Shown one piece after another: positions 41,127-51,837 of a stretch of 64,000 nt of DNA. The position numbers and the translations under genes were made by a program. The DNA comes from Pectobacterium cacticida. GTDB lineage: Bacteria > Pseudomonadota > Gammaproteobacteria > Enterobacterales > Enterobacteriaceae. Each line of letters starts with the position of its first letter. Within the stretch, counting starts at the first letter, position 1. Under the pieces are notes generated by a model. The model worked only from the letters and a program-made list of their open reading frames with translations, was not told the origin of the DNA and made no database searches. Location of the stretch: contig NZ_CP133656.1 in assembly GCF_036885195.1 (NCBI RefSeq), positions 1,798,001-1,862,000 of the forward strand. Reading direction: 5' to 3'.

Positions 41127-43061
41127 TTAGGCGGCTGGTTTTGCCACGATGCTGCGGGTTTCCTGACGTACTTCCGCGATAACGATGTCTAACGTATCTC
41201 CCTGACGATAAACGATCTCGCCTTTTACCGCGAGCGTGCCCATTTCCTGGCTACACACCAGCTCATCGCGCACGGCGTGAATAAAGGAAGACGGAATAAA
41301 TGCGACGGCACCGTTATCCAATAGGCGAATACGCAGACCGCCGCGCGTAACGTCAATAATTTCCGCGCTGAAGCGAATATTAGTCCCTGCTTTGTCGCTG
41401 AGGTAGCGGGCGTAGAGCCAGTCACTGACGTCACGTTCAGCCATGCGATTAAGCCGACGCCGTTCGGCAAGATGCGCCGTGATACTGTCTTGAGGCTTTT
41501 CCGCTGCTTGCCCGGTAATAACCGCTTTCAGTAAACGATGGTTTATCATGTCGCCATATTTACGTATAGGCGATGTCCAGGTGGCATAAGCTTCCAGGCC
41601 CAGACCGAAGTGCGGCCCCGGCAGAGTGCTCACCTCGGCAAAAGATTGAAAGCGGCGGATACGGCTATCCAGGAATTGAGTCGGCTGCGCATCCAGTTCA
41701 CGACGTAACTGGCAAAAACCGTCCAGCGTCAACAACGTCTGCGCGTCAGCATGAATACCGTGGGTATCCAGGACAGCAACCGCTTGTTCAACCGATGCCG
41801 GATCGAAGCCGTTATGAACGTTATAAATACCAAAGCCTAGTCGGTCACGTAGTACCTTGGCCGCACAGACATTGGCGGCAACCATGGCCTCTTCCACGAT
41901 GCGGTTGGCAATGCGGCGATGCTCAACTACGATATCCAGCACATCACCTTTTTCACCCAGCAAGAAACGGTAATCTGGGCGTTCTTTAAACACCAGCGCG
42001 TGCGCGGTACGCCACTCACTGCGCGCCAGACAAAGACGATGCAATAAGCGAAGTTGTTGCGCGATAGCGTCATTCTGCGGCCGCCAATTGCCTTGTTCTT
42101 CCAGCCAGTCGGAGACATCGTCATAGACTAACTTGGCCTTGGATTCGATCCAGGCAGCGAAAAAATGAATATCCTCACCCAATGACCCGTCGGACGCAAC
42201 CGTTACGCGACAGGCAAGGGCAGGGCGGCGTACATTGGGATGCAGCGAGCAAATATCATCCGATAGCGGACGCGGCAGCATCGGAATGTTGAATCCGGGC
42301 AGGTAGTTAGTAAAAGCGCGCTGCCGTGCAATATTGTCTAATTCGCTGCCTGCCTCAACGTAGGCGGTCGGATCGGCAATCGCTACCGTGAGTTGCAATG
42401 AACCGTCACCGTTGTCCTGCACGTACAGCGCATCATCCATATCTTCGGTACTGGCGCTATCAATAGTGACAAAACAGAGCGCGGTTAGGTCTTCTCGGAT
42501 GAGTTCGCCGTCGTGACGTTCTGTCGCCGCGACTTCCGGGGCCGCTCGCTCCAGATTGTGACGTGACAACGTCACCCACCACGGAGCCAACGGATCATCG
42601 CCGGTCGTAATATAGTGTATCAACTCTGCATGAAACCCACGATCGCCCTTTAACGGGTGACGTCGCATCTCTGCCACCGCCCAATCGCCGTCTTGAAATG
42701 GGTGCGTAACATCGCGCGCGGCCCGGCAGGGAATGGCATCTTTAAGTAGCGGGTGATCGGGCGTGATAGACAATCGGTCGTCTTTTTTATGAACACGCCC
42801 AACGAATCGGGTTAGAAAGGGTTCGATCAGCGTTTCCGGCTCAACCAGCTCTCGCTCTTTCTCTGTATGTAATGTGGCGGTAATCCGGTCGCCATGCATG
42901 ACCTTTTTCATGTGCGGCGGGGGAATGAAATAGCTTTTTTGACCGTCAGTTTCAAGAAAGCCAAATCCTTTGTCGGTGCCTTTGACGACACCTTCAACAC
43001 GCGGTGTCTGGGAGTGAAGTTGCTGTTTTAGCTGTGCAAGCAGCGGGTTATCTTGAAACAT
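41127..43061 (-). CDS. rnb: exoribonuclease II
   Basis: The 644 residues match E. coli RNase II ([20 protein letters not shown]). A cold-shock domain lies near 20-80. The RNB catalytic domain holds the acidic cluster [15 protein letters not shown] (about 200-214), and an S1 domain lies at about 560-640. It degrades single-stranded RNA from the 3' end and is cytoplasmic. A GCGGGCG/CGCCCGC hairpin (41088-41108) follows the stop. Confidence 0.97.
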   Translation of the reverse strand: MFQDNPLLAQLKQQLHSQTPRVEGVVKGTDKGFGFLETDGQKSYFIPPPHMKKVMHGDRITATLHTEKERELVEPETLIEPFLTRFVGRVHKKDDRLSITPDHPLLKDAIPCRAARDVTHPFQDGDWAVAEMRRHPLKGDRGFHAELIHYITTGDDPLAPWWVTLSRHNLERAAPEVAATERHDGELIREDLTALCFVTIDSASTEDMDDALYVQDNGDGSLQLTVAIADPTAYVEAGSELDNIARQRAFTNYLPGFNIPMLPRPLSDDICSLHPNVRRPALACRVTVASDGSLGEDIHFFAAWIESKAKLVYDDVSDWLEEQGNWRPQNDAIAQQLRLLHRLCLARSEWRTAHALVFKERPDYRFLLGEKGDVLDIVVEHRRIANRIVEEAMVAANVCAAKVLRDRLGFGIYNVHNGFDPASVEQAVAVLDTHGIHADAQTLLTLDGFCQLRRELDAQPTQFLDSRIRRFQSFAEVSTLPGPHFGLGLEAYATWTSPIRKYGDMINHRLLKAVITGQAAEKPQDSITAHLAERRRLNRMAERDVSDWLYARYLSDKAGTNIRFSAEIIDVTRGGLRIRLLDNGAVAFIPSSFIHAVRDELVCSQEMGTLAVKGEIVYRQGDTLDIVIAEVRQETRSIVAKPAA

Positions 43062-43294
43062 AGCGTCCAGAAATAGGGTTGTGAGTGGCTCAATTAGCGG
43101 TTCACAGTTTTACTCGAATCGGGTGCTGGCGGCAAGAATAATCGGGGAATGTCGCGTCCCGCCACGACAGCGAACGGTGCGCCGCCTGAGCCGAGTCAGC
43201 GCGCCTCTTGTAACAAACGCCCGCCGTATTCACGACAACAGGTGATACGGCAGGGCGCAATAATGTTGTTAGCGAATATTGGCTAGATAACTGC

Positions 43295-45607
43295 CTAGGC
43301 GATACGTAACAGCGGTGCTTTCTGAGTACTCCGCCGCACGCTAACGGGCACCGACTTCGATGTCGGCGTATACGTTTCGTCCCCAAAACTGGACAGCGGC
43401 ACTAGCGGGTTGGTTTCCGGGTAATAGGCTGCCAAATTTCCACGCGGGATTGCGTAACTCACCAGCTTGAAGCCGTTGACGACACGGGTAATACCATCGT
43501 TCCATAACGTTTCGATATCGACTAAATCGCCATCCTCTAGCCCAAGCGCCGCAATATCCTCCGGGTGCATGAACAGCACTTCGCGCTGCCCATATACGCC
43601 GCGATAGCGATCGTCCAGCCCATAAATGGTGGTGTTGTACTGGTCGTGCGAACGCAACGTTTGCAGCGTGAAAGGAACCTCGCTACCTTGAAGCTGCGGG
43701 AAAAGCGTCTCGGGCAGTGCGGCATGGCTGAATTGCGCTTTTCCGGTAGGCGTGTTGAAGCGTAATTCAGCGGCGGCATTGCCAAGATAGAATCCGCCTG
43801 GCAGATCGCAGTTAGCGTTGAAATCGGTAAAGCCCGGAATGGTAGCGGCGATATGGTCGCGAATGCGTGAATAATCATCGGCCAGCGCCAGCCAGTCGAG
43901 TTTATCCTTACCCAGAACCGCATTGGCTATGCCGCATACAATGGCGGTTTCTGAACGTTGTAACGGTGAGAGCGGCTGCCCGACGCCCTGTGATGCGTGC
44001 ACCATGCTGAAGGAATCTTCCACGGTGATAAACTGTGGGCCGCTGGCCTGCATATCGAGATCGGTGCGACCCAGGGTTGGCAGAATCAACGCATCGACCT
44101 TGCCGGTAATTAAATGGCTGCGGTTAAGCTTGGTACTGATGTGTACCGTCAAATCGCAACGGCTCAGCGCTTCCTCGGTACGTGCAGAATCCGGCGCGGC
44201 AGCGGCAAGATTCCCCCCTAGCGCGATAAGCACTTTGACCTCGTCACGCAACATGGCTTCGAGCGCTTCAACGGTATTGTGGCCGGGTGCATATGGTGGC
44301 GTGAAATCATAGTGCGCTGCCAGCCGGTCGAGAAACGCGCGCGTGGGTTTCTCATCGATCCCCATGGTGCGGTTGCCCTGTACGTTACTGTGGCCGCGAA
44401 CCGGACACAGCCCCGCTCCCGGTTTGCCTAACTGACCAAACAGCAATTGCAGATTCACGATTTCCCGCACGGTGGCCACGGAGTGTTTATGCTGGGTAAT
44501 CCCCATCGCCCAGGTACAAATCACACGCGGCGATTGTTGATAAATTGCCGCGACGTAACGCAGTTGCGCTTCTGTCAGACCTGACTGTTGTTCAATCTGC
44601 TGCCACGTGGTGGCATCCACGACGGCCAGATACTCGTCTACCTGCTCAGTGTGCGCGGATAGAAAAGCCTGGTCGAATAATCCCGGCTCTCCATCAGACA
44701 GGCGCTGGCGATGCGTTTCCAGCAGCGCTTTGACCATACCGCGCACGGCGGCCATATCTCCGCCAAGATTGGGTTGCAAATAAGTTTCGCTGATGGTGCC
44801 GGACAACGGCGTGAGTAGCTCCAGCGGGTTCTGCGGGTTGGCAAAGCGTTCCAATCCACGTTCGCGCAGCGTGTTGAAAGAGACGATATGTGCGCCACGA
44901 TCGGCAGCGTGACGCAGGCTGTGCAGCATGCGTGGATGATTGGTGCCGGGATTTTGACCGAAAACGAAAATCGCGTCGGCGTATTCAAAATCATCCAGAC
45001 GGATAGTGCCTTTTCCCACGCCAATGCTCTGTTTCAGGCCAATTCCGCTAGCTTCATGACACATATTCGAGCAGTCGGGGAAATTGTTCGTCCCCAGCAT
45101 ACGGCCAAAAAGTTGATAAAGATAAGACGCTTCATTACTGGCGCGTCCAGAGGTATAGAGCTCGATCTGATTAGCATGCTCCATATTATTGATGTGATGA
45201 GCAATCAGGGCAAACGCCGCATCCCAGTCAATGGGCACGTAGCGATCGCTGGCGCGGTCATAGCGCATAGGGTGCGTTAACCGCCCCTGATACTCCAGGA
45301 AATAGTCGCTTTGTTGACGGAGAGTGGACACGCTATGGGCGGCGAAAAAATCTAAATCGACCGCTTTGCGAGTCGCTTCCCAACTTACTGCTTTGGCGCC
45401 ATTTTCGCAGAAACTGAACGTGCTGCTGTTATCATCGCCCCAGGCGCAACCGGGGCAGTCAAACCCTTTCGATTTGTTGACCCGCAGCAAATTTCGGATA
45501 TTTTTAAATGCTTGCTTACTGTCGAGGACGAAACGCGTGGTGGCTTCCAACGAACCCCAACCGCCAGCCGCATTGCGGTATGGCTTGATAGATGGTTTGA
45601 ATTTCAT
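43295..45607 (-). CDS. FdhF/YdeP-family molybdopterin oxidoreductase
   Basis: This 770-residue protein is of the YdeP branch of the DMSO-reductase superfamily. Cys51, Cys54 and Cys67 (FDCPGCAWGD, FCENG) suggest an N-terminal iron-sulfur site; molybdopterin-binding segments include FGQNPGTNHPRML and CPVRGHSNVQGNRTMG. No Tat signal is seen, so it is probably cytoplasmic. E. coli YdeP is linked to acid resistance, but the substrate is not known. A divergent LysR gene 179 bp away may regulate it. Confidence 0.88.
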   Translation of the reverse strand: MKFKPSIKPYRNAAGGWGSLEATTRFVLDSKQAFKNIRNLLRVNKSKGFDCPGCAWGDDNSSTFSFCENGAKAVSWEATRKAVDLDFFAAHSVSTLRQQSDYFLEYQGRLTHPMRYDRASDRYVPIDWDAAFALIAHHINNMEHANQIELYTSGRASNEASYLYQLFGRMLGTNNFPDCSNMCHEASGIGLKQSIGVGKGTIRLDDFEYADAIFVFGQNPGTNHPRMLHSLRHAADRGAHIVSFNTLRERGLERFANPQNPLELLTPLSGTISETYLQPNLGGDMAAVRGMVKALLETHRQRLSDGEPGLFDQAFLSAHTEQVDEYLAVVDATTWQQIEQQSGLTEAQLRYVAAIYQQSPRVICTWAMGITQHKHSVATVREIVNLQLLFGQLGKPGAGLCPVRGHSNVQGNRTMGIDEKPTRAFLDRLAAHYDFTPPYAPGHNTVEALEAMLRDEVKVLIALGGNLAAAAPDSARTEEALSRCDLTVHISTKLNRSHLITGKVDALILPTLGRTDLDMQASGPQFITVEDSFSMVHASQGVGQPLSPLQRSETAIVCGIANAVLGKDKLDWLALADDYSRIRDHIAATIPGFTDFNANCDLPGGFYLGNAAAELRFNTPTGKAQFSHAALPETLFPQLQGSEVPFTLQTLRSHDQYNTTIYGLDDRYRGVYGQREVLFMHPEDIAALGLEDGDLVDIETLWNDGITRVVNGFKLVSYAIPRGNLAAYYPETNPLVPLSSFGDETYTPTSKSVPVSVRRSTQKAPLLRIA

Positions 45608-45786
45608 AGATTAATCCGCAGGTGATAATGTTTTTTTTATGTGAACAATATTTTAAATATTTGCTTTTAACGAAAGTGTAGAGGCCATTAGCGATCTCGT
45701 CTAATCAAATACGGCTATGGTGGGATAGAGGCGGTTTATCGTTATTTTGGGGTATACTGACCGCTTACTAATTACAGAGTCTGACG

Positions 45787-46689
45787 ATGGATATTAAGCA
45801 ACTGCAATACCTGTGCAATCTGGAGAAAGAACGCCATTTTGGGCGGGCAGCGGAAGCCAGTTTTGTCAGCCAACCTACGCTCTCTATGCGCCTAAAGAAC
45901 TTGGAGCGCGAGCTGGATCTGCCGTTAATCAACCGCGGTAACAATTTTGAGGGGTTTACGGCAGAAGGCGAACGCGTCTTAGCCTGGGCGCGGGAGATCG
46001 TTTCCGTTTATCAGGGGCTGAAGCGCGAAGTGGCATCGTTGAAACGTGGCGTCAGCGGTGTCTTGCGTGTTGGGGCCGTGCCGCAAAGCAGCATTGCATT
46101 ATCAAACCTGCTGGCGGCGGTCAACCAAATTTACCCGCAATTAGACTTTCAAATCTCGCTGTTTAGCGCCGATCAATTACTAGAAGCGTTAAATGCGCAT
46201 TCGGTGGATATCGGGATCGGCTTTTTTACATTTTCGACGCTGCAAGAACTGCATTTTCAGGTGACACCCTTAGCGGAACAAGGTGTCGACCTCCTGTTTC
46301 ATCCCCATCACTTTCCCCAGTTTGCCGGAGACGAGCCGCTGGCGCTTGATGCTCTTGCCGAAATACCGCTCTGTTTGGCTGAACCTAGCCGCTATTTCCG
46401 TCGTTATCTGGACAGCCATTTTAATGAGAGAGGTATTTTGCCGCGCATTAAAGTGGAAAGTGCATCCGTTTTACAGCTCATCCAAAGCGTTTACGTTGGG
46501 TTAGGATGTGGCATTGTTCCTCACGGTAGCCTGATCCCGGAAATGACGCCGGCGTTAATGCTACGACCGTTGCAATTGCCGCCAATGCGCCGCCGTGCGG
46601 CTGTCGTCGTGGCAGAGGCGGGTAAAGTGACGCCGCTGGCGCAGAACGTATTTGATGCGGCACAGCAGTGGTTACGGGATCAGTCGTAA
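45787..46689 (+). CDS. LysR-family transcriptional regulator
   Basis: The 300 residues have an N-terminal winged helix (MDIKQLQYLCNLEKERHFGR, SQPTLSMRLKNLERELDLPL) and a substrate-binding-like effector domain from about 90. The helix-turn-helix region is OxyR-like. The gene diverges from the YdeP-type gene, the usual LysR arrangement, so that gene is the likely target. Its 3' end overlaps the convergent LacI-family gene by 10 bp. Confidence 0.88.
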   Translation: MDIKQLQYLCNLEKERHFGRAAEASFVSQPTLSMRLKNLERELDLPLINRGNNFEGFTAEGERVLAWAREIVSVYQGLKREVASLKRGVSGVLRVGAVPQSSIALSNLLAAVNQIYPQLDFQISLFSADQLLEALNAHSVDIGIGFFTFSTLQELHFQVTPLAEQGVDLLFHPHHFPQFAGDEPLALDALAEIPLCLAEPSRYFRRYLDSHFNERGILPRIKVESASVLQLIQSVYVGLGCGIVPHGSLIPEMTPALMLRPLQLPPMRRRAAVVVAEAGKVTPLAQNVFDAAQQWLRDQS

Positions 46690-47750
46690 AGGCGCTCGCT
46701 CTGTACTGGCGCCACCGATTTGCTGGTGCGCCATCGTCTCACTGACGCGCGAACGACGAGAGTGCCGTTGAGCAGTACGTTGCTTATAGCGGCATCAGGG
46801 CGGATCAACCGATATTGCAGCTGCCTGATCGCTTCTTCACCCAGAGCTTCGCGCGGGACATGAACCGAGGTTAGCGGCATGTCGTGAATCGCTGCTAGAT
46901 TGAAGCCGTCCATACTCATCACTGACATATCCTGAGGGACGCGTAATCCAGCCTTATATAAGGCATCTACCGCACCGACGGCGATAAAATCGCCGCCCGC
47001 CAGAATTGCCGTCGGCCATTTATCCGGCGGGTGGTGGGATAAGTAAGTGGTCATCGCCTCTTCTGCTTTCGTCGAGCTGAAATTATCCAATGGAAGCCAG
47101 TTGCTCCCGGAGGAAAATGGCAAATTATGCTGCAAATAAGCATCTCGGATACCCTCCAGACGCAGTTCCATCGTGTAACGTCGGGGGCATAGTAGCGTGA
47201 GTACCGAATGGTGTCCCTGCTCGAAAAGATAGTGGGCGGAAAATTCGCCAATTAATCGATGTGCTGGCGCTACGCTGGGTAATCGCATTTTACGGTCGAT
47301 AGCGTTAATCAATATGCACGGTTTACCACTGTCTGCTGCCAGCGCGTGAATATAGGGATCGTCTATGCCGATAAGTAATGCGGCTTCCGTGGACGGTTCG
47401 CGTATTTTGTTTAGAAATAGTGTTGCGTCACTGTCGTTTTCTTCCAACCCGCAGTACCTAACGCGCACATCGTGTGGTTTCAGCGCATCAATGATGCTCT
47501 GTACCACTTTGTGATAATAGATATCAGAACGAAGATCGAATGCGCGCGACGGGGCGAAGATCGTTACCCCGTTCAAGAGCAGACGACCATTGGCGAGTTC
47601 TGTAAGTACACCACATTGGCGGGCACAGTTTAGAATACTCGCCTTTGCCTGTTCACTGGTATTGGACTGACCAGATAGCACGCGTGAAACAGTGCTGTTC
47701 GAGTAACCGGTTCGCTGCGCAATTTCGCGTATTTTCAGGTTTCCTTTCAT
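46680..47750 (-). CDS. LacI-family repressor of the adjacent MFS/GH31 genes
   Basis: The 356 residues have an N-terminal helix-turn-helix (MKGNLKIREIAQRTGYSNST, VSRVLSGQ) and a periplasmic-binding-like effector domain (ILAGGDFIAVGAVDALYKAG, VPQDMSVMSMDGFN). It diverges from a sugar-type transporter and a glycosidase, so it probably controls them in response to a glycoside or its product. The ligand cannot be told from sequence. Confidence 0.9.
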   Translation of the reverse strand: MKGNLKIREIAQRTGYSNSTVSRVLSGQSNTSEQAKASILNCARQCGVLTELANGRLLLNGVTIFAPSRAFDLRSDIYYHKVVQSIIDALKPHDVRVRYCGLEENDSDATLFLNKIREPSTEAALLIGIDDPYIHALAADSGKPCILINAIDRKMRLPSVAPAHRLIGEFSAHYLFEQGHHSVLTLLCPRRYTMELRLEGIRDAYLQHNLPFSSGSNWLPLDNFSSTKAEEAMTTYLSHHPPDKWPTAILAGGDFIAVGAVDALYKAGLRVPQDMSVMSMDGFNLAAIHDMPLTSVHVPREALGEEAIRQLQYRLIRPDAAISNVLLNGTLVVRASVRRWRTSKSVAPVQSERLYD

Positions 47751-48063
47751 TTTGTGATCTCGTTCACTTTTGGAAATGACACATTTTTCATTATCGCTTA
47801 TCGCCTTATCTCACCGGGCGAGACGCGTTTTCGCCGTTATTTCGACCCTATCATGAAAAATTTTTCAAAAAAGTGAGTATTCCGCGCTTTTCAATTGTTC
47901 TACTCTCATTTTGGTCAACCAATTCCGTTTCATGGTTGTAATAACAAATACTTTTTCCATTAATACAACAACATAAAAAATATATTGGGCGACAAGCATC
48001 TGTGTGCGTAAGCCGCTGTGTGATCGGAACACGGTAACCCTACCTTCCTGTAAAGGAGACATC
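47751..48063. other. divergent regulatory region of the LacI/MFS/GH31 locus
   Basis: Two signals stand out. A CRP-like site TGTGA-TCTCGT-TCACT (47753-47768) sits beside the repressor start. A perfect 14-bp palindrome TGAAAAATTTTTCA (47854-47867) is a possible operator, although it lacks the central CG usual for LacI-family sites. No gene is supported. Confidence 0.45.
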
Positions 48064-49374
48064 ATGAGTCTAGATATCAATGCGTCCTCCATCGCAACCA
48101 AAGGCAAACGAACCTTCAGAAACCTACGTTGGTGGATGCTAGGCCTGTTTTTGCTCGGCGTAACCGTCAATTACATTACGCGTAATTCGCTCGGCATTCT
48201 GGCGCCGGAATTGAAAACCAGTATGGGTATTACCACTGAGCAATATTCCTGGATTGTCGGCGCATTCCAACTGGCGTATACCCTGTTTCAGCCGTTATGC
48301 GGTTGGTTAATCGATGTCATCGGGCTAAAAATGGGGTTTCTGATCTGCGCCTCAATTTGGGCGTTGATGTGTATCCTCCATGCGGGTGCGGGGAGCTGGT
48401 TACACTTGGCGATCCTGCGTTTCTTTATGGGGGCATCAGAGGCGGCGGCGACCCCGGCGAATGCTAAAACCCTGGGCGAGTGGTTCCCTAAAAAGGAACG
48501 CCCGATTGCGGCGGGTTGGGCTGGCGTTGGGTTTTCTGTCGGGGCGATGCTAGCGCCGCCGATAATTGTCGTCGCGCATGCCTATCTTGGGTGGCAAGGG
48601 GCATTTATGTTTACCGGCGTGCTAGCGATGCTGTGGGTTATTCTATGGTGGCTGTTCTACCATAGCCCGGAAGATCACCCGAATTTAAGTCGTGAAGAGT
48701 TGGATTTTATCCGCCAGGACAATGAGGCCCCGCCCGTCAAGTTGCCGTTTTTCACCGCACTGAAAACGGTTTCAAAAAATAAGCGTTTTTACGGTATCGC
48801 CATTCCGGCCTTTATGGCGGAACCCGCATGGGCGGTGCTTAGTTTTTGGGTTCCGCTTTATCTGGCGAATGAGCGCGGAATGGATCTTAAACAAATAGCG
48901 ATGTTTGCCTGGTTACCGTTCCTTGCCGCCGATCTCGGCAGCATCGCCAGTGGCTACCTCACTCGGCTTTATGTCCGCTGGTTCGGCTGTTCACGCGTCA
49001 ACTCGATTGTGGCCAGCTCGGTTACGGGGGCGTTTCTTATGTTATCGCTGGCATTAGTCGCGCTTAGCAAAGACCCGTGGATGGCAATCTTACTCATTTC
49101 CATTGGTGGATTCGGCCATCAGGTGATTTCCTGCATGCTGAGCGCGCTGGTCGTGGAATCGTTTGATAAAGGACAGATGGCTACGGTAAACGGGATGCGT
49201 GGTTCGTTTGCCTGGATTGCCAGCTTCTTGTTTTCGCTATTGATCGGCGTCACCGCCGATAAAATCGGGTTTAACCCGCTATTTATAGCGATGGGATTCT
49301 TTGATTTGATTGGCGCCATCTTCCTGATCGCCTTCATTGCTGAACGTCGTGAGAAAGCACGTCCTCAGGCGTAA
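48064..49374 (+). CDS. MFS transporter, anion:cation symporter-like
   Basis: The 436 residues start at ATG 48064 behind AAAGGAGA; a GTG at 48004 is less likely. Twelve membrane segments are visible. NYITRNSLGILAPELKTSMG and GASEAAATPANAKTLGEWFP resemble the ExuT/GudP family for sugar acids. The next gene is a GH31 glycosidase 35 bp later in the same operon, so the substrate is probably an oligoglycoside or glycosyl-acid that the enzyme then splits in the cytoplasm. Confidence 0.9.
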   Translation: MSLDINASSIATKGKRTFRNLRWWMLGLFLLGVTVNYITRNSLGILAPELKTSMGITTEQYSWIVGAFQLAYTLFQPLCGWLIDVIGLKMGFLICASIWALMCILHAGAGSWLHLAILRFFMGASEAAATPANAKTLGEWFPKKERPIAAGWAGVGFSVGAMLAPPIIVVAHAYLGWQGAFMFTGVLAMLWVILWWLFYHSPEDHPNLSREELDFIRQDNEAPPVKLPFFTALKTVSKNKRFYGIAIPAFMAEPAWAVLSFWVPLYLANERGMDLKQIAMFAWLPFLAADLGSIASGYLTRLYVRWFGCSRVNSIVASSVTGAFLMLSLALVALSKDPWMAILLISIGGFGHQVISCMLSALVVESFDKGQMATVNGMRGSFAWIASFLFSLLIGVTADKIGFNPLFIAMGFFDLIGAIFLIAFIAERREKARPQA

Positions 49375-49409
49375 CGGTATGTTTATTTTTTTCCTGAAAA
49401 GGACGCTGT

Positions 49410-51785
49410 ATGAAAACGCTGAAAAATTGGGTATTTCGCGATCGGACCGCTAATTACGTTGAATTATTGGTAGATGGCAAACATGTTTTCCGTTTATATG
49501 TGCTAGAGCCAATGCTCGCTCGCGTACTGGTTAAACCGCATGGCGAATTAGCGTTGAACCGCACCTGGAGTATCGCGCCACAGCAAGATGTTCCCTGGGC
49601 GGGACGTGACCGCGAAAGCTGTGAGGGGTTTAGTCTGCCGGGATTTGTATTGGAAACACTGGACGATGCCCTGCGCATCAGCACGGCGCAGATGAGGATT
49701 ACCATTCATCAGCCGCTGTGGCTGGCCTGGGAATATCGCGATGAACAAGGCGAGTGGCAGATGTTCGCCGCCGACAGGCCGACCAGCGCCTATCTTTTAA
49801 ATCCTCATGGCGATGGTGTTGCGCATTATCAGCGTCGTTTCCCGACAGAGCGTTATTATGGGCTGGGGGAAAAAGCGGGCGATCTTGAACGTACCGGACG
49901 CCGATTTGAATTTCGTAATTTAGACGCGATGGGTTACAACGCCGCAAGTACCGATCCGCTCTATAAGCATATACCGTTTACCATTACCCGACGCCAGGAC
50001 GTTAGCTTTGGTCTGTTTTACGATAATCTAAGTACAACCTGGTTCGATCTTGGAAATGAAATCGATAATTACCATCTGGCCTATCGTCGCTATCAGGCTG
50101 AGGCGGGCGATCTCGATTATTACCTGTTTATTGGGCCGCGCGTGCTGGATGTGACAAAAGCCTTTGTGCGCCTGACGGGTAAAACCCTTTTCGGGCCAAA
50201 GTGGAGCCTGGGCTATAGCGGTTCTACCATGCATTACACCGATGCACCCGATGCACAGCAGCAATTGATGAAGTTTATTGCCTTGTGCCATGAGCACCAG
50301 ATCCCGTGTGATTCGTTTCAACTTTCGTCAGGTTACACGTCAATTAACCAGAAGCGTTATGTGTTTAACTGGAATTACGACAAAGTCCCTCAGCCAGAGG
50401 CGCTGTCTCAGGCTTTCCACGATGCGGGGCTCAGGCTAGCGGCCAATATCAAACCTTGTTTACTGCACGATCATCCGCAATATAAAGATGTCGCCGCAAA
50501 AGGGTTGTTTATTCAGGATTCCGAATCCGATGCGCCAGAACGCTCGAGTTTTTGGGACGATGAAGGTTCGCACCTGGATTTTACCAACCCGGAAACGGTC
50601 GCGTGGTGGCAAGAAAATGTCACTCGGCAATTGCTGGAGAAAGGGATTGACTCGACGTGGAATGATAATAACGAATATGAAGTTTGGGATGGCGAAGCCC
50701 GTTGTCATGGGTTTGGCACAACCATGGCAATTAAACATATTCGTCCGTTAATGCCGTTGTTAATGATGCGTGCCTCGTTAGAAGCGCAGCAGCGCTTCGC
50801 TCCGACGCGCCGCCCTTATTTGATTTCTCGCTCCGGTTGTGCAGGAATGCAGCGCTACGTACAAACCTGGAGTGGCGACAATCGTACCAACTGGCAGACG
50901 CTCCGCTACAACACCCGAATGGGAATAGGGATGAGCCTATCCGGTTTGTATAACGTTGATCATGACGTTGGCGGCTTCTCCGGCGACAAACCCGATGCCG
51001 AGCTTTTTGTGCGTTGGGTGCAAAATGGTGTGATGCACCCGCGTTTTACCATCCATTCCTGGAACGACGATCACACGGTGAATGAACCGTGGATGTATCC
51101 AGCGGTAACCCCCGCGATACGCAGCGCCATCGAACTTCGCTATCGTTTGCTGCCGTATTTCTACACCTTATTGTGGCAGGCTAGCGCTGACGATGAGCCG
51201 ATGCTGCGCCCAACGTTCCTCGATCATGAGCAGGATAGCGCGACGCTAGAAGAAAACGATGATTTTATGTTAGGCCGAGACATTCTGGTCGCTAGCGTAG
51301 TTGAACCGGGGCAACGACAGCGACCGGTGTATCTGCCAGTAAATACGTCGGGCTGGTATGATTTTTATTCCGGTCAATGGTTCAGCGGTGGACAAACGAT
51401 CGTGCTGGATGCGCCGTTGGAGCGGCTCCCGCTTTTGGTTCGCGCTGGGGCGATGATCCCGCTGTCAGGACGCACGGCGTATGTGAATTCGCAGGAAGAT
51501 GTGCAGCGTGATTTTTTACTGTTTCCACCCACCGCAGGCGGCGCGGATAGTGGACTGCTATTTGAAGATGATGGGGAAACATGGCAATGGCAGGAAGGAA
51601 ACGCGCTGTGGCTACGCTGGGAAATCCGTGCCGATAACCGGCGGATTGATGTGACATTCACTGCGGAAGGGCGTTATCAACCCGCCTGGCAACATGCGAC
51701 GCTGCGCTTACCCGCAAACGAACATCGTCAGCTATATATCAATGGCAAGCATACAACGATATATCAGCGCCCATCAACGATATAG
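49410..51785 (+). CDS. glycoside hydrolase family 31 (alpha-glucosidase/alpha-xylosidase-like)
   Basis: The 791 residues form an N-terminal beta domain, a catalytic barrel at about 250-600 and C-terminal beta domains. The nucleophile Asp419 is in STWNDNNEYEV, and the acid/base Asp490 is in WSGDNRTNW. Absence of a signal peptide indicates a cytoplasmic enzyme acting on imported substrate. GH31 members cut alpha-glucosides, alpha-xylosides or sulfoquinovosides; sequence alone does not decide. A terminator follows. Confidence 0.93.
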   Translation: MKTLKNWVFRDRTANYVELLVDGKHVFRLYVLEPMLARVLVKPHGELALNRTWSIAPQQDVPWAGRDRESCEGFSLPGFVLETLDDALRISTAQMRITIHQPLWLAWEYRDEQGEWQMFAADRPTSAYLLNPHGDGVAHYQRRFPTERYYGLGEKAGDLERTGRRFEFRNLDAMGYNAASTDPLYKHIPFTITRRQDVSFGLFYDNLSTTWFDLGNEIDNYHLAYRRYQAEAGDLDYYLFIGPRVLDVTKAFVRLTGKTLFGPKWSLGYSGSTMHYTDAPDAQQQLMKFIALCHEHQIPCDSFQLSSGYTSINQKRYVFNWNYDKVPQPEALSQAFHDAGLRLAANIKPCLLHDHPQYKDVAAKGLFIQDSESDAPERSSFWDDEGSHLDFTNPETVAWWQENVTRQLLEKGIDSTWNDNNEYEVWDGEARCHGFGTTMAIKHIRPLMPLLMMRASLEAQQRFAPTRRPYLISRSGCAGMQRYVQTWSGDNRTNWQTLRYNTRMGIGMSLSGLYNVDHDVGGFSGDKPDAELFVRWVQNGVMHPRFTIHSWNDDHTVNEPWMYPAVTPAIRSAIELRYRLLPYFYTLLWQASADDEPMLRPTFLDHEQDSATLEENDDFMLGRDILVASVVEPGQRQRPVYLPVNTSGWYDFYSGQWFSGGQTIVLDAPLERLPLLVRAGAMIPLSGRTAYVNSQEDVQRDFLLFPPTAGGADSGLLFEDDGETWQWQEGNALWLRWEIRADNRRIDVTFTAEGRYQPAWQHATLRLPANEHRQLYINGKHTTIYQRPSTI

Positions 51786-51802
51786 CGCGGCGCGACTTCA
51801 GC

Positions 51803-51833
51803 AAGTAGCCTACTTTTGTGTAGGCTACTTTTC
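51803..51833. terminator. bidirectional terminator between the GH31 gene and fabI
   Basis: A perfect 11-bp stem AAGTAGCCTAC/GTAGGCTACTT with a six-base loop runs into TTTTC. It serves convergent GH31 and fabI. Confidence 0.8.
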
Positions 51834-51837
51834 GGAC

